From Sulfuritalea hydrogenivorans sk43H (GTDB lineage: Bacteria > Pseudomonadota > Gammaproteobacteria > Burkholderiales > Rhodocyclaceae): a DNA stretch of 64,000 nucleotides. The notes beneath the pieces were generated by a model. That model was not told the origin of the DNA. It saw only the letters and a list, made by a program, of their open reading frames with translations, and ran no database searches. The stretch's first letter is position 1. Each line of letters starts with the position of its first letter. The DNA lies in the NCBI RefSeq assembly GCF_000828635.1, contig NZ_AP012547.1, positions 806,001 to 870,000 on the forward strand, written 5' to 3'. A program made the translations under genes and the position numbers. Positions 54,326 through 64,000 of the stretch are shown in pieces.

Positions 54326-54995
54326 TCGTGATTTGCTTCCCGCTCACATTGATCAGCCCGTCGGTTGATAGATCGTGAAAAATCCGCGACAGGGTTTCGG
54401 GCGTCAGATTCAGGCGCGAGGCGATCACCTGTTTCGAGGTAGGCAGCGAAATATTGAAGCTGCCCTCGCAGGGCCCGTCCTGCTGCGGGCAATGTTGCAG
54501 CAGGTAGCCGACCACGCGCTGCGCGGAGGAGCGCAGGGAATAGGTTTCGACGTCATGCACCAGGGAATGCAGGCGCATCGAGAGGCCTGCCAGCATGCGC
54601 CGGGCAAACAGCGGGTCCCGTTCCAGGAGTTCGAACACGGTAGTGCTGCCGATATGCAGCAACAGGCTGTCTACCAGGCCTTCGGCAAACAGCGGGTAGG
54701 GGCGGTCCATGAACATGACGGCCTCGCCGAAGCTTTGCCGCGGTCCGAGAATCTGCACCACTTTTTCATTCCCTTGCGAGGAAGGAAAAGCGAGTTTGAT
54801 CTGGCCGAACACAACGACGAAAAACCCCTTGGGAGGGTCACCTTTCTGGAACAGCATCTCGCCCTTTGCGAGTCGGCGCTCGCGACACGCCGCTTCAAGC
54901 ACGGCAATCTGCTCCGGAACCAGTTCCTGGAACAGCGGAAGACGGGAAAGAATCTGGGGAATATCGAGCTTGGTTTCGTGCATGGTCTCTTGCAT
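54288..54995 (-). CDS. CRP/FNR-family regulator, Dnr/Nnr-like (no Fe-S cysteines)
   Basis: 235 aa. N-terminal cyclic-nucleotide-like sensor domain (FQELVPEQIAVLEAACRERRLAKGEMLFQKGD), dimer helix (LLERDPLFARRMLAGLSMRLHSLVHDVE), C-terminal HTH with recognition helix TPETLSRIFHDLSTDG. The ExxSR motif predicts binding to TTGAT-type half sites. Only isolated cysteines, so not an O2-sensing FNR; NO/heme-type Dnr is the best guess given NnrS next door. Confidence 0.86.
   Translation of the reverse strand: MQETMHETKLDIPQILSRLPLFQELVPEQIAVLEAACRERRLAKGEMLFQKGDPPKGFFVVVFGQIKLAFPSSQGNEKVVQILGPRQSFGEAVMFMDRPYPLFAEGLVDSLLLHIGSTTVFELLERDPLFARRMLAGLSMRLHSLVHDVETYSLRSSAQRVVGYLLQHCPQQDGPCEGSFNISLPTSKQVIASRLNLTPETLSRIFHDLSTDGLINVSGKQITINDVKRLREFDL
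54872..54893 (+). repeat. Dispersed repeat A, antisense copy in the Dnr-like gene
   Basis: GTCGGCGCTCGCG, AC, ACGCCGC. Diverged copy antisense to the regulator; read CRERRLA in another antisense frame than in waaF and queG. Confidence 0.3.
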
Positions 54996-55057
54996 CGGGG
55001 TACTCTAGGTTTATCAATGGAACCTTACCATGCCTCGCCCCGGTGGCGGCAATCCTG

Positions 55058-56272
55058 ATGAATCTTCCCGTATTTTTTGCGGCTCCGCATCGTGTCATGT
55101 TCCTGTCGGGTACCGTTCAGGCGCTGGCGGTCATGGCGTTCTGGTCGATCGAAGTGGGCGGGCGCTACGCAGGCCTTTGGGCCGTTCCGGCCTGGCCTTT
55201 GCTGATGCTGTTTCCGCCATTCGCGCTGCATGCCTTGCTGGTTTCCTGTGGGGTGTTTCCGTTTTTCATCTTCGGCTTCATCCTTACCGCCGGACCGCGC
55301 TGGCAAGGGGCGGGCGAGTTGTCGCAGCGCGATTTCCTGCCCGCTTTTTCCTTGCTGGCCGGCGGCTGGCTGCTGGTCTGGGTGGCCTTGATGTTGCCCC
55401 AGGTGCTGGTCGCGGGCCTCTCGGTGGCGCTGGCCGGGTGGATTGCCGTGGCTCTGACCTTGACCCGAATTGCCCGGCATCGAGCGACCGATCGCGAGCA
55501 CATTGCTTTCGTGGCACTGGCAGCCTGGCTTGGCGCCGCCGGGCTGGGCGCCTTTGCGGTCTTCGCCGCGGGCGGGACGCTGCTGTGGGTGCGTCTGGGA
55601 AGCTCACTGGCAGTGTGGGGCTTCCTGCTGCCGGTATTTTTGACCGTGGCGCATCGCATGCTGCCCTTCTTCACCTCGTCGGCGGTACGCGGCTATGTGG
55701 TGCACCGACCCGCGTGGGCATTGCGGGCCCTGCTGGCGTTCAGCGTGGCGCACGGCACGCTGGCGGTGCTCGAACAGGGGCGCTGGCTCTGGCTGGTCGA
55801 TGCGCCGGCCATGCTGGTGGCGGGACGCCTGACATGGCTGTGGTGGAGCCGTGCGGCGATGCAGAACCGGATGCTGGCGGTCCTGCATCTGGCGTTCGCC
55901 TGGCTGGCTCCGGCCTTTGCCCTGTCGGCCTTGCAGAGCCTGGCGAAAGATCTGGCCCCGGGTTTTCTTGGCCAGGCGCCGCTGCATGCGCTGACCCTCG
56001 GCTTTTTCGCCTCGATGCTGCTGGGCATGGCGTCGCGCGTTACCCTGGGCCATTCCGGCCGGCCGGTGGCGGCGGACAATGCAATGTGGCGGGCGTTCTG
56101 CATGATGCAGGCGGCAGCGGTCGTACGCGTGCTCAGTGAATTGCCGGATCTGCCCGGTGCGTACTCGCTGATGTGGCTGTCGTCACTGTTGTGGCTGGGC
56201 GCCTTCGCCCTGTGGGCCGCTCGCTATGCGCCGGCCTTCTGGCGACCGCGTGAGGACGGGAAAGGGGGCTAG
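55058..56272 (+). CDS. nnrS: NnrS family protein
   Basis: 404 aa, 12 membrane helices. Start segment MNLPVFFAAPHRVMFLSGTVQALAVMAFW, then ALHALLVSCGVFPFFIFGFILTAGPRW, LPVFLTVAHRMLPFFTSSAVRGY, and LHALTLGFFASMLLGMASRVTLGHSGRP: histidine-rich motifs typical of heme/copper-binding NnrS. Homologues relieve nitrosative stress. Start taken at 55058; no strong ribosome site. Divergent from the Dnr-like gene, which probably controls it. Confidence 0.88.
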   Translation: MNLPVFFAAPHRVMFLSGTVQALAVMAFWSIEVGGRYAGLWAVPAWPLLMLFPPFALHALLVSCGVFPFFIFGFILTAGPRWQGAGELSQRDFLPAFSLLAGGWLLVWVALMLPQVLVAGLSVALAGWIAVALTLTRIARHRATDREHIAFVALAAWLGAAGLGAFAVFAAGGTLLWVRLGSSLAVWGFLLPVFLTVAHRMLPFFTSSAVRGYVVHRPAWALRALLAFSVAHGTLAVLEQGRWLWLVDAPAMLVAGRLTWLWWSRAAMQNRMLAVLHLAFAWLAPAFALSALQSLAKDLAPGFLGQAPLHALTLGFFASMLLGMASRVTLGHSGRPVAADNAMWRAFCMMQAAAVVRVLSELPDLPGAYSLMWLSSLLWLGAFALWAARYAPAFWRPREDGKGG

Positions 56273-56277
56273 CGGCG

Positions 56278-56667
56278 ATGTACGTCGTGGTCAAATACAT
56301 CCATCTCATCAGCGTGAGCCTGAGCCTGGCGGGGTTCTTCCTGCGCGGCCTGCTGATGGTGCGCGCTTCGCCGTTGTTGAACGCGCGCTGGATCAAGGTG
56401 CTGCCCCACGTCAATGACACCGTCCTGCTTGCGGCGGCGCTGTCGCTGGCGTTCATGTCGGAGCAGTACCCGTTTGTCGCCGGCTGGGTGACGGCGAAGG
56501 TGCTGGGCGTGTTTGCCTACATCATCCTTGGCGCCCTGGCGCTGCGGGATGCCAGTACGCTGAGGATGCGCATCGTTTGCTGGCTGGCGGCGATGGCGGT
56601 ATTCGGCTGGATCGTCTCGGTAGCCCTGACGCGCAATCCGGCGGGCTTCCTGGCAGTGCTGTTCTGA
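56278..56667 (+). CDS. SirB-family membrane protein
   Basis: 129 aa, four helices. KYIHLISVSLSLAGFFLRGLLM, LNARWIKVLPHVNDTVLLAAAL, WVTAKVLGVFAYIILGALAL, RIVCWLAAMAVFGWIVSVALT. SirB/COG3094 family, function unknown. Starts 5 bases after nnrS; probably one operon. Stops 1 base before the converging fnr gene. Confidence 0.88.
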   Translation: MYVVVKYIHLISVSLSLAGFFLRGLLMVRASPLLNARWIKVLPHVNDTVLLAAALSLAFMSEQYPFVAGWVTAKVLGVFAYIILGALALRDASTLRMRIVCWLAAMAVFGWIVSVALTRNPAGFLAVLF

Positions 56668-56668
56668 A

Positions 56669-57427
56669 TCAGCCGATACGTCCGTCGGGCGGCGCCAGCA
56701 GGGCCTTGAGCCGCGGGATGTCGAGAATCCGGATGTGCTTTTGCTGCACCGAGATCAGGCCCTCGTCCTGGAAGCGCGAGAAGGCTCGGCTCACGGTTTC
56801 CAGCTTGAGGCCGAGATAGGAACCGATTTCCTCGCGCGTCATGCGCAGGTGAAACTCGGCCGGGGAGTAGCCGCGCGCGGTGAAGCGCTGTGACAGGTTG
56901 AGCAGGAAGGCGGCCAGCCGCTCTTCGGCGCGCATCGTGCCGAGCAGCATCATGACGCCATGGTCGCGCACGATTTCGCGGCTCATGACCTTGTGCAGGT
57001 GATGCTGCAGGGAATGGATCTCGCTGGAAAGCATTTCCAGTTCGGTGAACGGGATCAGGCAGACTTCGCTGTCTTCCAGCGCCACGGCGTTGCAGGTGTG
57101 TACCTCGGTGCTGATGCCGTCCATGCCGAGGATTTCGCCGGCCATCTGGAAGCCGGTCACCTGATCGCGCCCGTCTTCGGTCAGCACGTCGGTCTTGAAG
57201 AATCCGGCCTTGACGGCGAAGATCGATTCGAAGTGGTCGCCGGCGCGATACAGGTGTTGACCGCGCTTCAACTTGCGTCCGCCGCCGATCAGGTTGTCGA
57301 GGCGGCCCATGTCGTTTTCCGAAAGACCGAAGGGCAGGCACAGCTCGCGCAGGTTGCACTGCGAGCAGGCAACCTTGAGGCCTGGAGCGGTGATCGGGAT
57401 CACATTCTGTTTGACGTTTGCATGCAC
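56669..57427 (-). CDS. fnr: Fnr, oxygen-sensing [4Fe-4S] regulator
   Basis: 252 aa. N-terminal cysteines C21, C24 and C30 (ACSQCNLRELC) and C112 (HTCNAVALEDS) match the FNR cluster ligands. Sensor barrel, dimer helix, and HTH with recognition segment GLKLETVSRAFSRFQ (ETVSR). Activates or represses genes at TTGAT-N4-ATCAA under low oxygen. Divergent from hemN across a gap that carries an FNR site; the site is 33-46 bases from this start, so autoregulation is likely. Confidence 0.95.
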   Translation of the reverse strand: MHANVKQNVIPITAPGLKVACSQCNLRELCLPFGLSENDMGRLDNLIGGGRKLKRGQHLYRAGDHFESIFAVKAGFFKTDVLTEDGRDQVTGFQMAGEILGMDGISTEVHTCNAVALEDSEVCLIPFTELEMLSSEIHSLQHHLHKVMSREIVRDHGVMMLLGTMRAEERLAAFLLNLSQRFTARGYSPAEFHLRMTREEIGSYLGLKLETVSRAFSRFQDEGLISVQQKHIRILDIPRLKALLAPPDGRIG

Positions 57428-57459
57428 GCTGCTTGCATTACCCGGCGAGGGGTACCCCT

Positions 57460-57473
57460 TTGATCTGTGTCAA
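57460..57473. promoter_or_regulatory. FNR-type site between fnr and hemN
   Basis: TTGAT CTGT GTCAA. It lies 81 bases before hemN and 33 bases before fnr. Known hemN genes are FNR-activated. Confidence 0.85.
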
Positions 57474-57553
57474 CCCGAGTTCCGGGCGATTGCGGCATTC
57501 TGCATGCTCGCGCAAATGTATCGCGCCTGCCGTATTTCCCACACTTTCCGCCA

Positions 57554-58942
57554 ATGAACTATCAGGAACTGATTTTCGACCCGCAGGTCATCCGTCGCTT
57601 CGACGTCAATGGACCACGATACACGTCCTATCCGACTGCCGACCGTTTCGTCGAGGCATTTGGCGCGGATGACTACGTGCGCTGGCTCGGACAGAGAACA
57701 GTGGGAGGTATAGGCAAACCGCTCTCATTATACGTCCACATCCCCTTCTGCAATACCATCTGCTACTACTGCGCCTGCAACAAGATCATCACCAAGGACC
57801 ATGGGCGCTCCGCCAAGTACATCAAGTACCTGGGCAAGGAAATCGCCATGCAGGAAGCGGCGCTGGACGGCAGCCGCGATGTGGTCCAGCTGCACTTCGG
57901 CGGCGGCACGCCGACCTTCCTTTCCAACGACGAAATGCGGCGCTTGATGGACATCATCCGCAAGCATTTCCGTTTGCTGCCCGGCGGCGAGTATTCGATC
58001 GAAGTCGATCCGCGCAAGGTCGATCGCGAAACCGTGAAGCTGCTCGGCGAGCTGGGCTTCAACCGCATGAGTGTCGGCGTGCAGGATTTTTCGCCCGAGG
58101 TGCAGGTGGCCGTGAATCGCGTGCAGAGCCTCGAAGAGACCAAACTGGTCATCGATTCGGCGCGCGAGTTCGGTTTCAAGGGCATCTCGGTGGATCTGAT
58201 CTACGGTCTGCCCAAGCAGAACGTGATCAGCTTCAACCACACGCTGGACGAGGTTCTCAAGCTCGATCCGGATCGCCTGTCGATCTACAACTACGCGCAC
58301 CTGCCTGCCCTGGCCAAGCCGCAGCGACGCATCAACGAAGCCGATCTGCCCTCGCCCGATGCGCGCCTGCAGATACTGCAACTGGCAATCCGCCGGCTGA
58401 CCGAGGCGGGTTACGTGTTCATCGGCATGGACCATTTCGCCAAGCCGGACGATGAGCTCGCCGTGGCGCAGCGTCAGGGCCGCCTGCATCGCAACTTCCA
58501 GGGTTATTCGACGCATGCCGAAGCCGACCTGATGGCCTTCGGCGTGTCCGCCATCGGCAAGGTGGGGCCGAGCTACTGCCAGAATGTGCGTACGCTGGAT
58601 GAGTACTACGACCGCCTCGACCAGGGCGTGCTGCCGGTTTTCCGCGGCATCGAGCTGAACGCCGACGACCTCCTGCGCCGCAGCATCATCCAGGCCCTGA
58701 TGTGCCACTTCGAACTTTCCATCGAATCCATCGAAATCGCCCACCTGATCGATTTCAAGTCCTATTTCGCCGACGAACTGGCGGACCTGAAGGAAATGGA
58801 AGCCGGCGGCCTGCTGTCCATCGACGACCAGTGGATCAGCGTCCTGCCGCGCGGCCGCCTGCTGGTGCGCGGCATCGCCATGGCCTTCGACCGCTATCTG
58901 CGCACCGACCGCGAGCGTGTCCGTTATTCCAAAGTCATCTGA
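57554..58942 (+). CDS. hemN: Oxygen-independent coproporphyrinogen III dehydrogenase
   Basis: 462 aa radical SAM enzyme making protoporphyrinogen IX without O2. Start MNYQELIFDPQVIRRFDVNGPRYTSYPTADRF, cluster motif HIPFCNTICYYCACNK (CxxxCxxC), HFGGGTPTFLSN (SAM-binding), VDLIYGLPKQ, MDHFAKPDDELA and the C-terminal HemN domain. Start at 57554 chosen by homology, since the frame is open to 57467. Followed by a TauE/SafE-family gene. Confidence 0.97.
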   Translation: MNYQELIFDPQVIRRFDVNGPRYTSYPTADRFVEAFGADDYVRWLGQRTVGGIGKPLSLYVHIPFCNTICYYCACNKIITKDHGRSAKYIKYLGKEIAMQEAALDGSRDVVQLHFGGGTPTFLSNDEMRRLMDIIRKHFRLLPGGEYSIEVDPRKVDRETVKLLGELGFNRMSVGVQDFSPEVQVAVNRVQSLEETKLVIDSAREFGFKGISVDLIYGLPKQNVISFNHTLDEVLKLDPDRLSIYNYAHLPALAKPQRRINEADLPSPDARLQILQLAIRRLTEAGYVFIGMDHFAKPDDELAVAQRQGRLHRNFQGYSTHAEADLMAFGVSAIGKVGPSYCQNVRTLDEYYDRLDQGVLPVFRGIELNADDLLRRSIIQALMCHFELSIESIEIAHLIDFKSYFADELADLKEMEAGGLLSIDDQWISVLPRGRLLVRGIAMAFDRYLRTDRERVRYSKVI

Positions 58943-58951
58943 CGAGCCGCG

Positions 58952-59659
58952 GTGCCTGACGGCGGTTTCCTCGCGGTATTCCTGATCGGCCTGCTCGGCG
59001 GCGTGCATTGCGCCGGCATGTGCGGCGGCATCGTGTCGGCGCTGAGCCTGCAGATGCCGCGCTCCGCAGCAAAGCCGGTCTCGACCTTGCCGCTTCACCT
59101 GGCCTACAACCTCGGCCGCATCTCCAGCTATGCAGTCGCCGGCGCCTTGATGGGCGCAGTCGGCAGCCTCGGGTTGCTGCTCGACAACTGGCTGCCGGTC
59201 CAGATGATCCTGTATGTCGGCGCCAATATGATGATGGTGGCGCTCGGCCTCTACCTCACCGGATTGACGCAGACCCTGGCCTTTGTCGAGCGTGCCGGCC
59301 AACGGCTATGGCGGCGGGTGCAACCTTCGACCAGGCGCTTCCTTCCGGTGCGCGGCGTGGCCCAGGCTTTTCCGCTCGGCATGCTGTGGGGCTGGCTGCC
59401 TTGCGGATTGGTGTATAGCGTCCTGACGATGACGCTGCTGTCGGGCAGTGCCGCAAAGGGCGCCACCATCATGCTGGTGTTCGGACTCGGCACGCTGCCC
59501 AATCTGCTGCTTGCCGGCCTGCTGCTGGTGCGCTTTCGCAGCGCCATTCAGGGACGTGCGCTGCGTCTGGTTTCGGGCTTGATCGTTCTTTCTTTCGGCG
59601 TGTGGGGCCTGTTCAATGCCGCGGCGCTGGGTGGCAGGTTGTGGCAGGGAGTGGTCTGA
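58952..59659 (+). CDS. TauE/SafE-family (COG2836-like) membrane protein
   Basis: 235 aa with about six helices. FLIGLLGGVHCAGMCGGIVSAL carries a CxxxC-type HCAGMCGG metal motif; AYNLGRISSYAVAGALMGAVG, PLGMLWGWLPCGLVYSVL, LVFGLGTLPNLLLAG. The family is annotated as sulfite exporter but members beside cbb3/ccoI and hemN genes are suspected metal or heme-related assembly factors. GTG start at 58952. Ten bases after hemN, so co-transcribed. Confidence 0.85.
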   Translation: MPDGGFLAVFLIGLLGGVHCAGMCGGIVSALSLQMPRSAAKPVSTLPLHLAYNLGRISSYAVAGALMGAVGSLGLLLDNWLPVQMILYVGANMMMVALGLYLTGLTQTLAFVERAGQRLWRRVQPSTRRFLPVRGVAQAFPLGMLWGWLPCGLVYSVLTMTLLSGSAAKGATIMLVFGLGTLPNLLLAGLLLVRFRSAIQGRALRLVSGLIVLSFGVWGLFNAAALGGRLWQGVV

Positions 59660-59681
59660 GTCGGCGCTGGCGCTACGGCGA
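59660..59681 (+). repeat. Dispersed repeat A after the SafE-family gene
   Basis: GTCGGCGCTGGCG, CT, ACGGCGA. Begins at the last base of the SafE-family stop codon and is followed 20-30 bases later by two copies of repeat B. Confidence 0.6.
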
Positions 59682-59700
59682 CGGGCGGTATCGGCGCGGT

Positions 59701-59772
59701 GCTTTGCATGCCTGGGATTCCGCTTCGCGGGCAGGTGCTTTGCATGCCTGGGATTCCGCTTCGCGGGCAGGC
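59701..59772 (+). repeat. Dispersed repeat B, two tandem 36-bp copies
   Basis: The unit GCTTTGCATGCCTGGGATT continuing to TTCGCGGGCAGG is repeated directly, 59701-59736 and 59737-59772, with almost no difference. Related single copies lie at 6315-6345 and 61583-61609. Confidence 0.85.
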
Positions 59773-59802
59773 AACTTGCGACGCGCCGCTCGCCGCCGCA
59801 TA

Positions 59803-59818
59803 ATTAGCACTTTCTAAT
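59803..59818. promoter_or_regulatory. Inverted repeat before the rhodanese gene
   Basis: ATTAG, CACTTT, CTAAT. It lies 18 bases before the rhodanese start, in an otherwise GC-rich gap. Resembles AT-rich palindromes bound by ArsR/BigR-type sulfide sensors near rhodanese genes; that link is only an inference. Confidence 0.35.
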
Positions 59819-59835
59819 GTTTAGTGGAGAGATTC

Positions 59836-60216
59836 ATGGCCGTCACCCCGCACGACCTCGTGGTCGAAGCCAAGTCCCAGATCAAGGAAGTATCGACCGC
59901 CGAGGCACAGGCGCTGATGACCAAGCGCACCATCATTGACGTGCGTGAGTACGACGAATATGCCGCCGGCCATCTGCCGGGTGCGATCAACATTCCGCGC
60001 GGCGTGCTCGAGTTCAAGATCGGCACCGTCGGCGAATGTGCCGACAAGGGCAAGCCCTACCTGATCTATTGCCGCACCAGCGGCCGCGCCGCGCTGTCGA
60101 CCGTGCAGTTGCAGAAGATCGGCTACAGCGACCTGATTTCGATGGCCGGTGGCTTCGAGGTCTGGAACACCGAGGGTCGTCCGACCGAGAAGCCCGAGCC
60201 GATCAATTTCGAGTAA
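59836..60216 (+). CDS. Rhodanese-like sulfurtransferase
   Basis: 126 aa, single domain. [23 protein letters not shown], then the active-site loop [17 protein letters not shown] (Cys), [25 protein letters not shown] is a common single-domain active loop. Start at 59836 with GGAGAG upstream. 2 bases separate it from copA. Confidence 0.92.
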   Translation: MAVTPHDLVVEAKSQIKEVSTAEAQALMTKRTIIDVREYDEYAAGHLPGAINIPRGVLEFKIGTVGECADKGKPYLIYCRTSGRAALSTVQLQKIGYSDLISMAGGFEVWNTEGRPTEKPEPINFE

Positions 60217-60218
60217 CG

Positions 60219-62456
<2,238 letters not shown>

Positions 62457-62460
62457 TGAC

Positions 62461-62667
62461 ATGGAAACGACGACAATCAAGGTGGACGGCATGTCCTGCG
62501 GCGGCTGCGTGAAAAGCGTGACTGGTGTGTTGACCGCGCTCGACGGCGTGGCGAAAGCCGAGGTTTCGCTGGAGCAGAAACAGGCGGTGGTCGAGTTCGA
62601 CGCGGCGAAAGTGACGCGCGACCAGCTCAAGGCCGTGATCGAAGACGCGGGTTTCGACGCCGCCTGA
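62461..62667 (+). CDS. copZ: Copper chaperone, heavy-metal-associated domain
   Basis: 68 aa. IKVDGMSCGGCVKSVTGVLTAL (CxxC metal site), VAKAEVSLEQKQAVVEFD, LKAVIEDAGFDAA. A single HMA domain, cytoplasmic, likely delivers Cu(I) to CopA. Starts 4 bases after copA. Confidence 0.94.
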   Translation: METTTIKVDGMSCGGCVKSVTGVLTALDGVAKAEVSLEQKQAVVEFDAAKVTRDQLKAVIEDAGFDAA

Positions 62668-62687
62668 GACGATCGGGAATATCAAGA

Positions 62688-62726
62688 GTCGGCGCTGGCG
62701 ATACGGCGATTGCCGTATCGCCAGCG
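62688..62726 (+). repeat. Repeat A hairpin after copZ
   Basis: Repeat A (62688-62711) followed at once by its inverse: CGCTGGCGATACGGC (62693-62707), loop GATT, then the exact reverse complement (62712-62726). A perfect 15-bp stem, 20 bases after copZ; it could act as a terminator although no T-run follows. Confidence 0.8.
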
Positions 62727-62733
62727 GCCCGCG

Positions 62734-62775
62734 TCACTCTTCGAGCAGGCTGCGCAACATCCACGCGGTCTTGTA
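62734..62775 (-). pseudogene. Remnant of the 3' end of a second dps
   Basis: The minus strand encodes KTAWMLRSLLEE and a stop, identical in protein to the end of dps at 62865-62900. The nucleotide differences within these 12 codons are synonymous, which points to an old paralogue that has been lost. The stretch 62776-62864 holds only short GC-rich hairpins (GACCTGC with GCAGGTC). Confidence 0.65.
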
Positions 62776-62864
62776 GTTTCGGCCGCCGCTTCGCGGCTTG
62801 ACCTGCAGACTGCGCAGGTCAGCCTTCACTGAAAGACCGCCGCGCCGTAGATGCTTCCACGCGG

Positions 62865-63362
62865 TCATTCTTCCAACAGGCTGCGCAGCATCCAGGCGGT
62901 CTTTTCATGCACCTCGATGCGCTGCGTCAGCAAATCGGCCGAGGGCTGGTCGTTGGCCTTTTCCACCAGCGGGAACAGCTTGCGCGCGGTGCGCGCCGTG
63001 GCTTCCTGCGCGGCGACGAGGTGGCGCACCATGTCCAGCGCCTTCGGTTGGCCGTCGACTTCCTTGATGGTGGCCAGCTTGACGAACTCCTTGTAGGTGC
63101 CGGGCGCGGGGTGGCCCAAGGCGCGGATGCGTTCGGCGATCAGGTCGAGCGCGTTCCACTGCTCGGTGTATTGGCCCATGAACATCAGGTGCAGGGTGTT
63201 GAACATCGGTCCGGTGACGTTCCAGTGGAAGTTGTGCGTCATCTGGTAGAGCGTGTAGCTGTCGGCCAGCAGGCCGGAGAGGCCTTGCGCGATGGCGGCG
63301 CGGTCCTTGTCGGCAATGCCGATGTCGAGTTTGGCGACTTTGACGGGCTTCTTCGTTTTCAT
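62865..63362 (-). CDS. dps: Dps-like ferritin (DNA-binding protein from starved cells)
   Basis: 165 aa. Ferroxidase-site pattern at the dimer interface: LADSYTLYQMTHNFHWNVTGPMF (two H, W), LHLMFMGQYTEQWNALDLIAERIRALGH (D, E). Lysine-rich N-terminus (KTKKPVKVAKLD) for DNA binding. Stores iron and protects DNA from peroxide. Start at 63362 has GGAGGA upstream. An FNR-type site lies about 74 bases before the start. Next to ahpF, another peroxide-defence gene. Confidence 0.94.
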   Translation of the reverse strand: MKTKKPVKVAKLDIGIADKDRAAIAQGLSGLLADSYTLYQMTHNFHWNVTGPMFNTLHLMFMGQYTEQWNALDLIAERIRALGHPAPGTYKEFVKLATIKEVDGQPKALDMVRHLVAAQEATARTARKLFPLVEKANDQPSADLLTQRIEVHEKTAWMLRSLLEE

Positions 63363-63426
63363 GATGTTTCCTCCGGTCATTGGGTCAAGTGGATCAGTCG
63401 AAACAGGCAGCGTAATCCCGTTTGCA

Positions 63427-64000
63427 TCAGGCAGGTTGACCCAGATCAACGCCAGATTTCGTCGCGGCCGGCGCGGGCGCCGGACTGCGGATCAGGTGAT
63501 CGAACGCGGAGAGCGATGCCTTGGCGCCTTCACCCATGGCGATGATGATCTGCTTGTAGGGCGTGGTCGTCGCGTCGCCGGCGGCGAAGACGCCGGGCAG
63601 CGAAGTCTGGCCGCGCGCATCGATCTCGATCTCGCCGCGCGGTGAGAGGTTCACGGTGCCCTTCAGCCAATCCGTGTTGGGCAGCAGGCCGATCTGGACG
63701 AAGATGCCTTCGAGCTCGACCCGCTTGGTCTGTCCGCCGATGCGATCCTGAAACACGATGCCATTCACCTTCTCGCCGTCGCCGGTGACCTCGGTGGTCA
63801 GCGCACTGGTGACGATGGTGACATTGGGCAGGCTGCCGAGCTTGGCCTGCAACACGGCGTCGGCGCGCAGCTTGCTGTCGAATTCGAGCAGCGTGACATG
63901 GCTGACGATGCCGGCGAGGTCAATCGCCGCCTCGACTCCCGAGTTGCCGCCGCCGATCACCGCCACGCGCTTGCCCTTGAACAGCGGGCCGTCGCAGTGC
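63427..64000 (-). CDS. ahpF: Alkyl hydroperoxide reductase subunit F (5' part beyond the window)
   Basis: C-terminal 190 codons of a thioredoxin-reductase-like flavoprotein. Dinucleotide fold [76 protein letters not shown] (FAD-binding). The window edge reads [10 protein letters not shown], the AhpF sequence following the CPHC disulfide. Transfers electrons from NADH to AhpC. The gene runs off the right end. Confidence 0.94.
   Translation of the reverse strand, partial: HCDGPLFKGKRVAVIGGGNSGVEAAIDLAGIVSHVTLLEFDSKLRADAVLQAKLGSLPNVTIVTSALTTEVTGDGEKVNGIVFQDRIGGQTKRVELEGIFVQIGLLPNTDWLKGTVNLSPRGEIEIDARGQTSLPGVFAAGDATTTPYKQIIIAMGEGAKASLSAFDHLIRSPAPAPAATKSGVDLGQPA
63436..63449 (-). promoter_or_regulatory. 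FNR-type site before dps, inside the ahpF 3' end
   Basis: On the minus strand TTGAT CTGG GTCAA, exact consensus. It codes VDLGQ at the end of AhpF, 74 bases upstream of the dps start, so it may control dps. Confidence 0.55.

Noticed and set aside
57728-59302. 524-codon open frame antisense to hemN and the SafE-family gene
   Set aside because: Both plus-strand genes are certain and have good codon use; the antisense product has no family features.
59701-59772. CRISPR array
   Set aside because: Just two direct 36-bp copies with no unique spacers between and no cas genes.

Overview
The window is high-GC, gene-dense chromosomal DNA from a betaproteobacterium. I infer a member of the Rhodocyclaceae/Sterolibacteriaceae group from the gene content: cbb3 oxidase, Fnr/Dnr regulators, NnrS, PhaC, Msh-type pilus genes, and the order ribF-ileS-lspA-fkpB-ispH-prepilins. 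The species cannot be named from sequence alone. There is no rRNA, CRISPR array, prophage or transposase gene.

Layout. 1-6239: purK (cut by the left edge)-tsaC, a small unknown gene, tRNA-Ala(CGC), a cupin, tRNA-Arg(ACG), a duplicated four-helix membrane protein, and ugpB-like plus ugpQ with no permease genes. 6418-9039: alaS. 9069-15627: a defence/accessory island with a type III restriction-modification pair (res, mod) on the minus strand. A higBA toxin-antitoxin pair sits inverted between them, a helix-turn-helix regulator faces mod across two palindromic operators, and a vapB is followed by a decayed vapC. 15694-26999: housekeeping genes (algC, yheT-like, waaF, zinc-finger gene, ilvE, nudJ-mnmA, HU, sseA, queG/tsaE-amiC). 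27057-33302: ribF-ileS-lspA-fkpB-ispH, with ribF bracketed by two inverted-repeat elements. One is an empty 109-bp form; the other is 480 bp and carries a GxxExxY PD-(D/E)XK-like protein. 33454-39420: four prepilin-like genes (mshC, mshD, mshO, mshP type) facing a convergent, internally repetitive mshQ-like adhesin; then tRNA-Thr(CGT).

39796-59659 is a microaerobic/anaerobic respiration block. It has an SDR gene whose stop codon is lost by an apparent one-base deletion, so that it reads into ccoI; then ccoS, ccoNOQP, ccoG, fixH, two hemerythrin-like proteins, uspA, phaC, a DUF2249 protein, two NnrS-like membrane proteins, a Dnr-like and an Fnr-type regulator, hemN and a TauE/SafE-family gene. 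Several matches to the FNR site (TTGAY-N4-RTCAA) lie before ccoN, uspA/phaC, the second hemerythrin gene, fnr/hemN and dps, pointing to a local oxygen- or NO-responsive regulon. 59836-64000: rhodanese, copA-copZ, dps and ahpF (cut by the right edge).

Most unusual. (1) A short dispersed repeat (core GTCGGCGCTGGCG, two variable bases, then ACGGCGA) occurs about 18 times on both strands, within essential genes in several reading frames and between genes. (2) A second repeat (from CCTGGGATTCCG to CGCGGGCAGG) occurs four times, once inside copA. (3) The GxxExxY inverted-repeat cassette appears to have been joined to the 3' end of ribF and replaced its stop codon. (4) A toxin-antitoxin pair is nested in a type III R-M locus that has its own regulator and operators.
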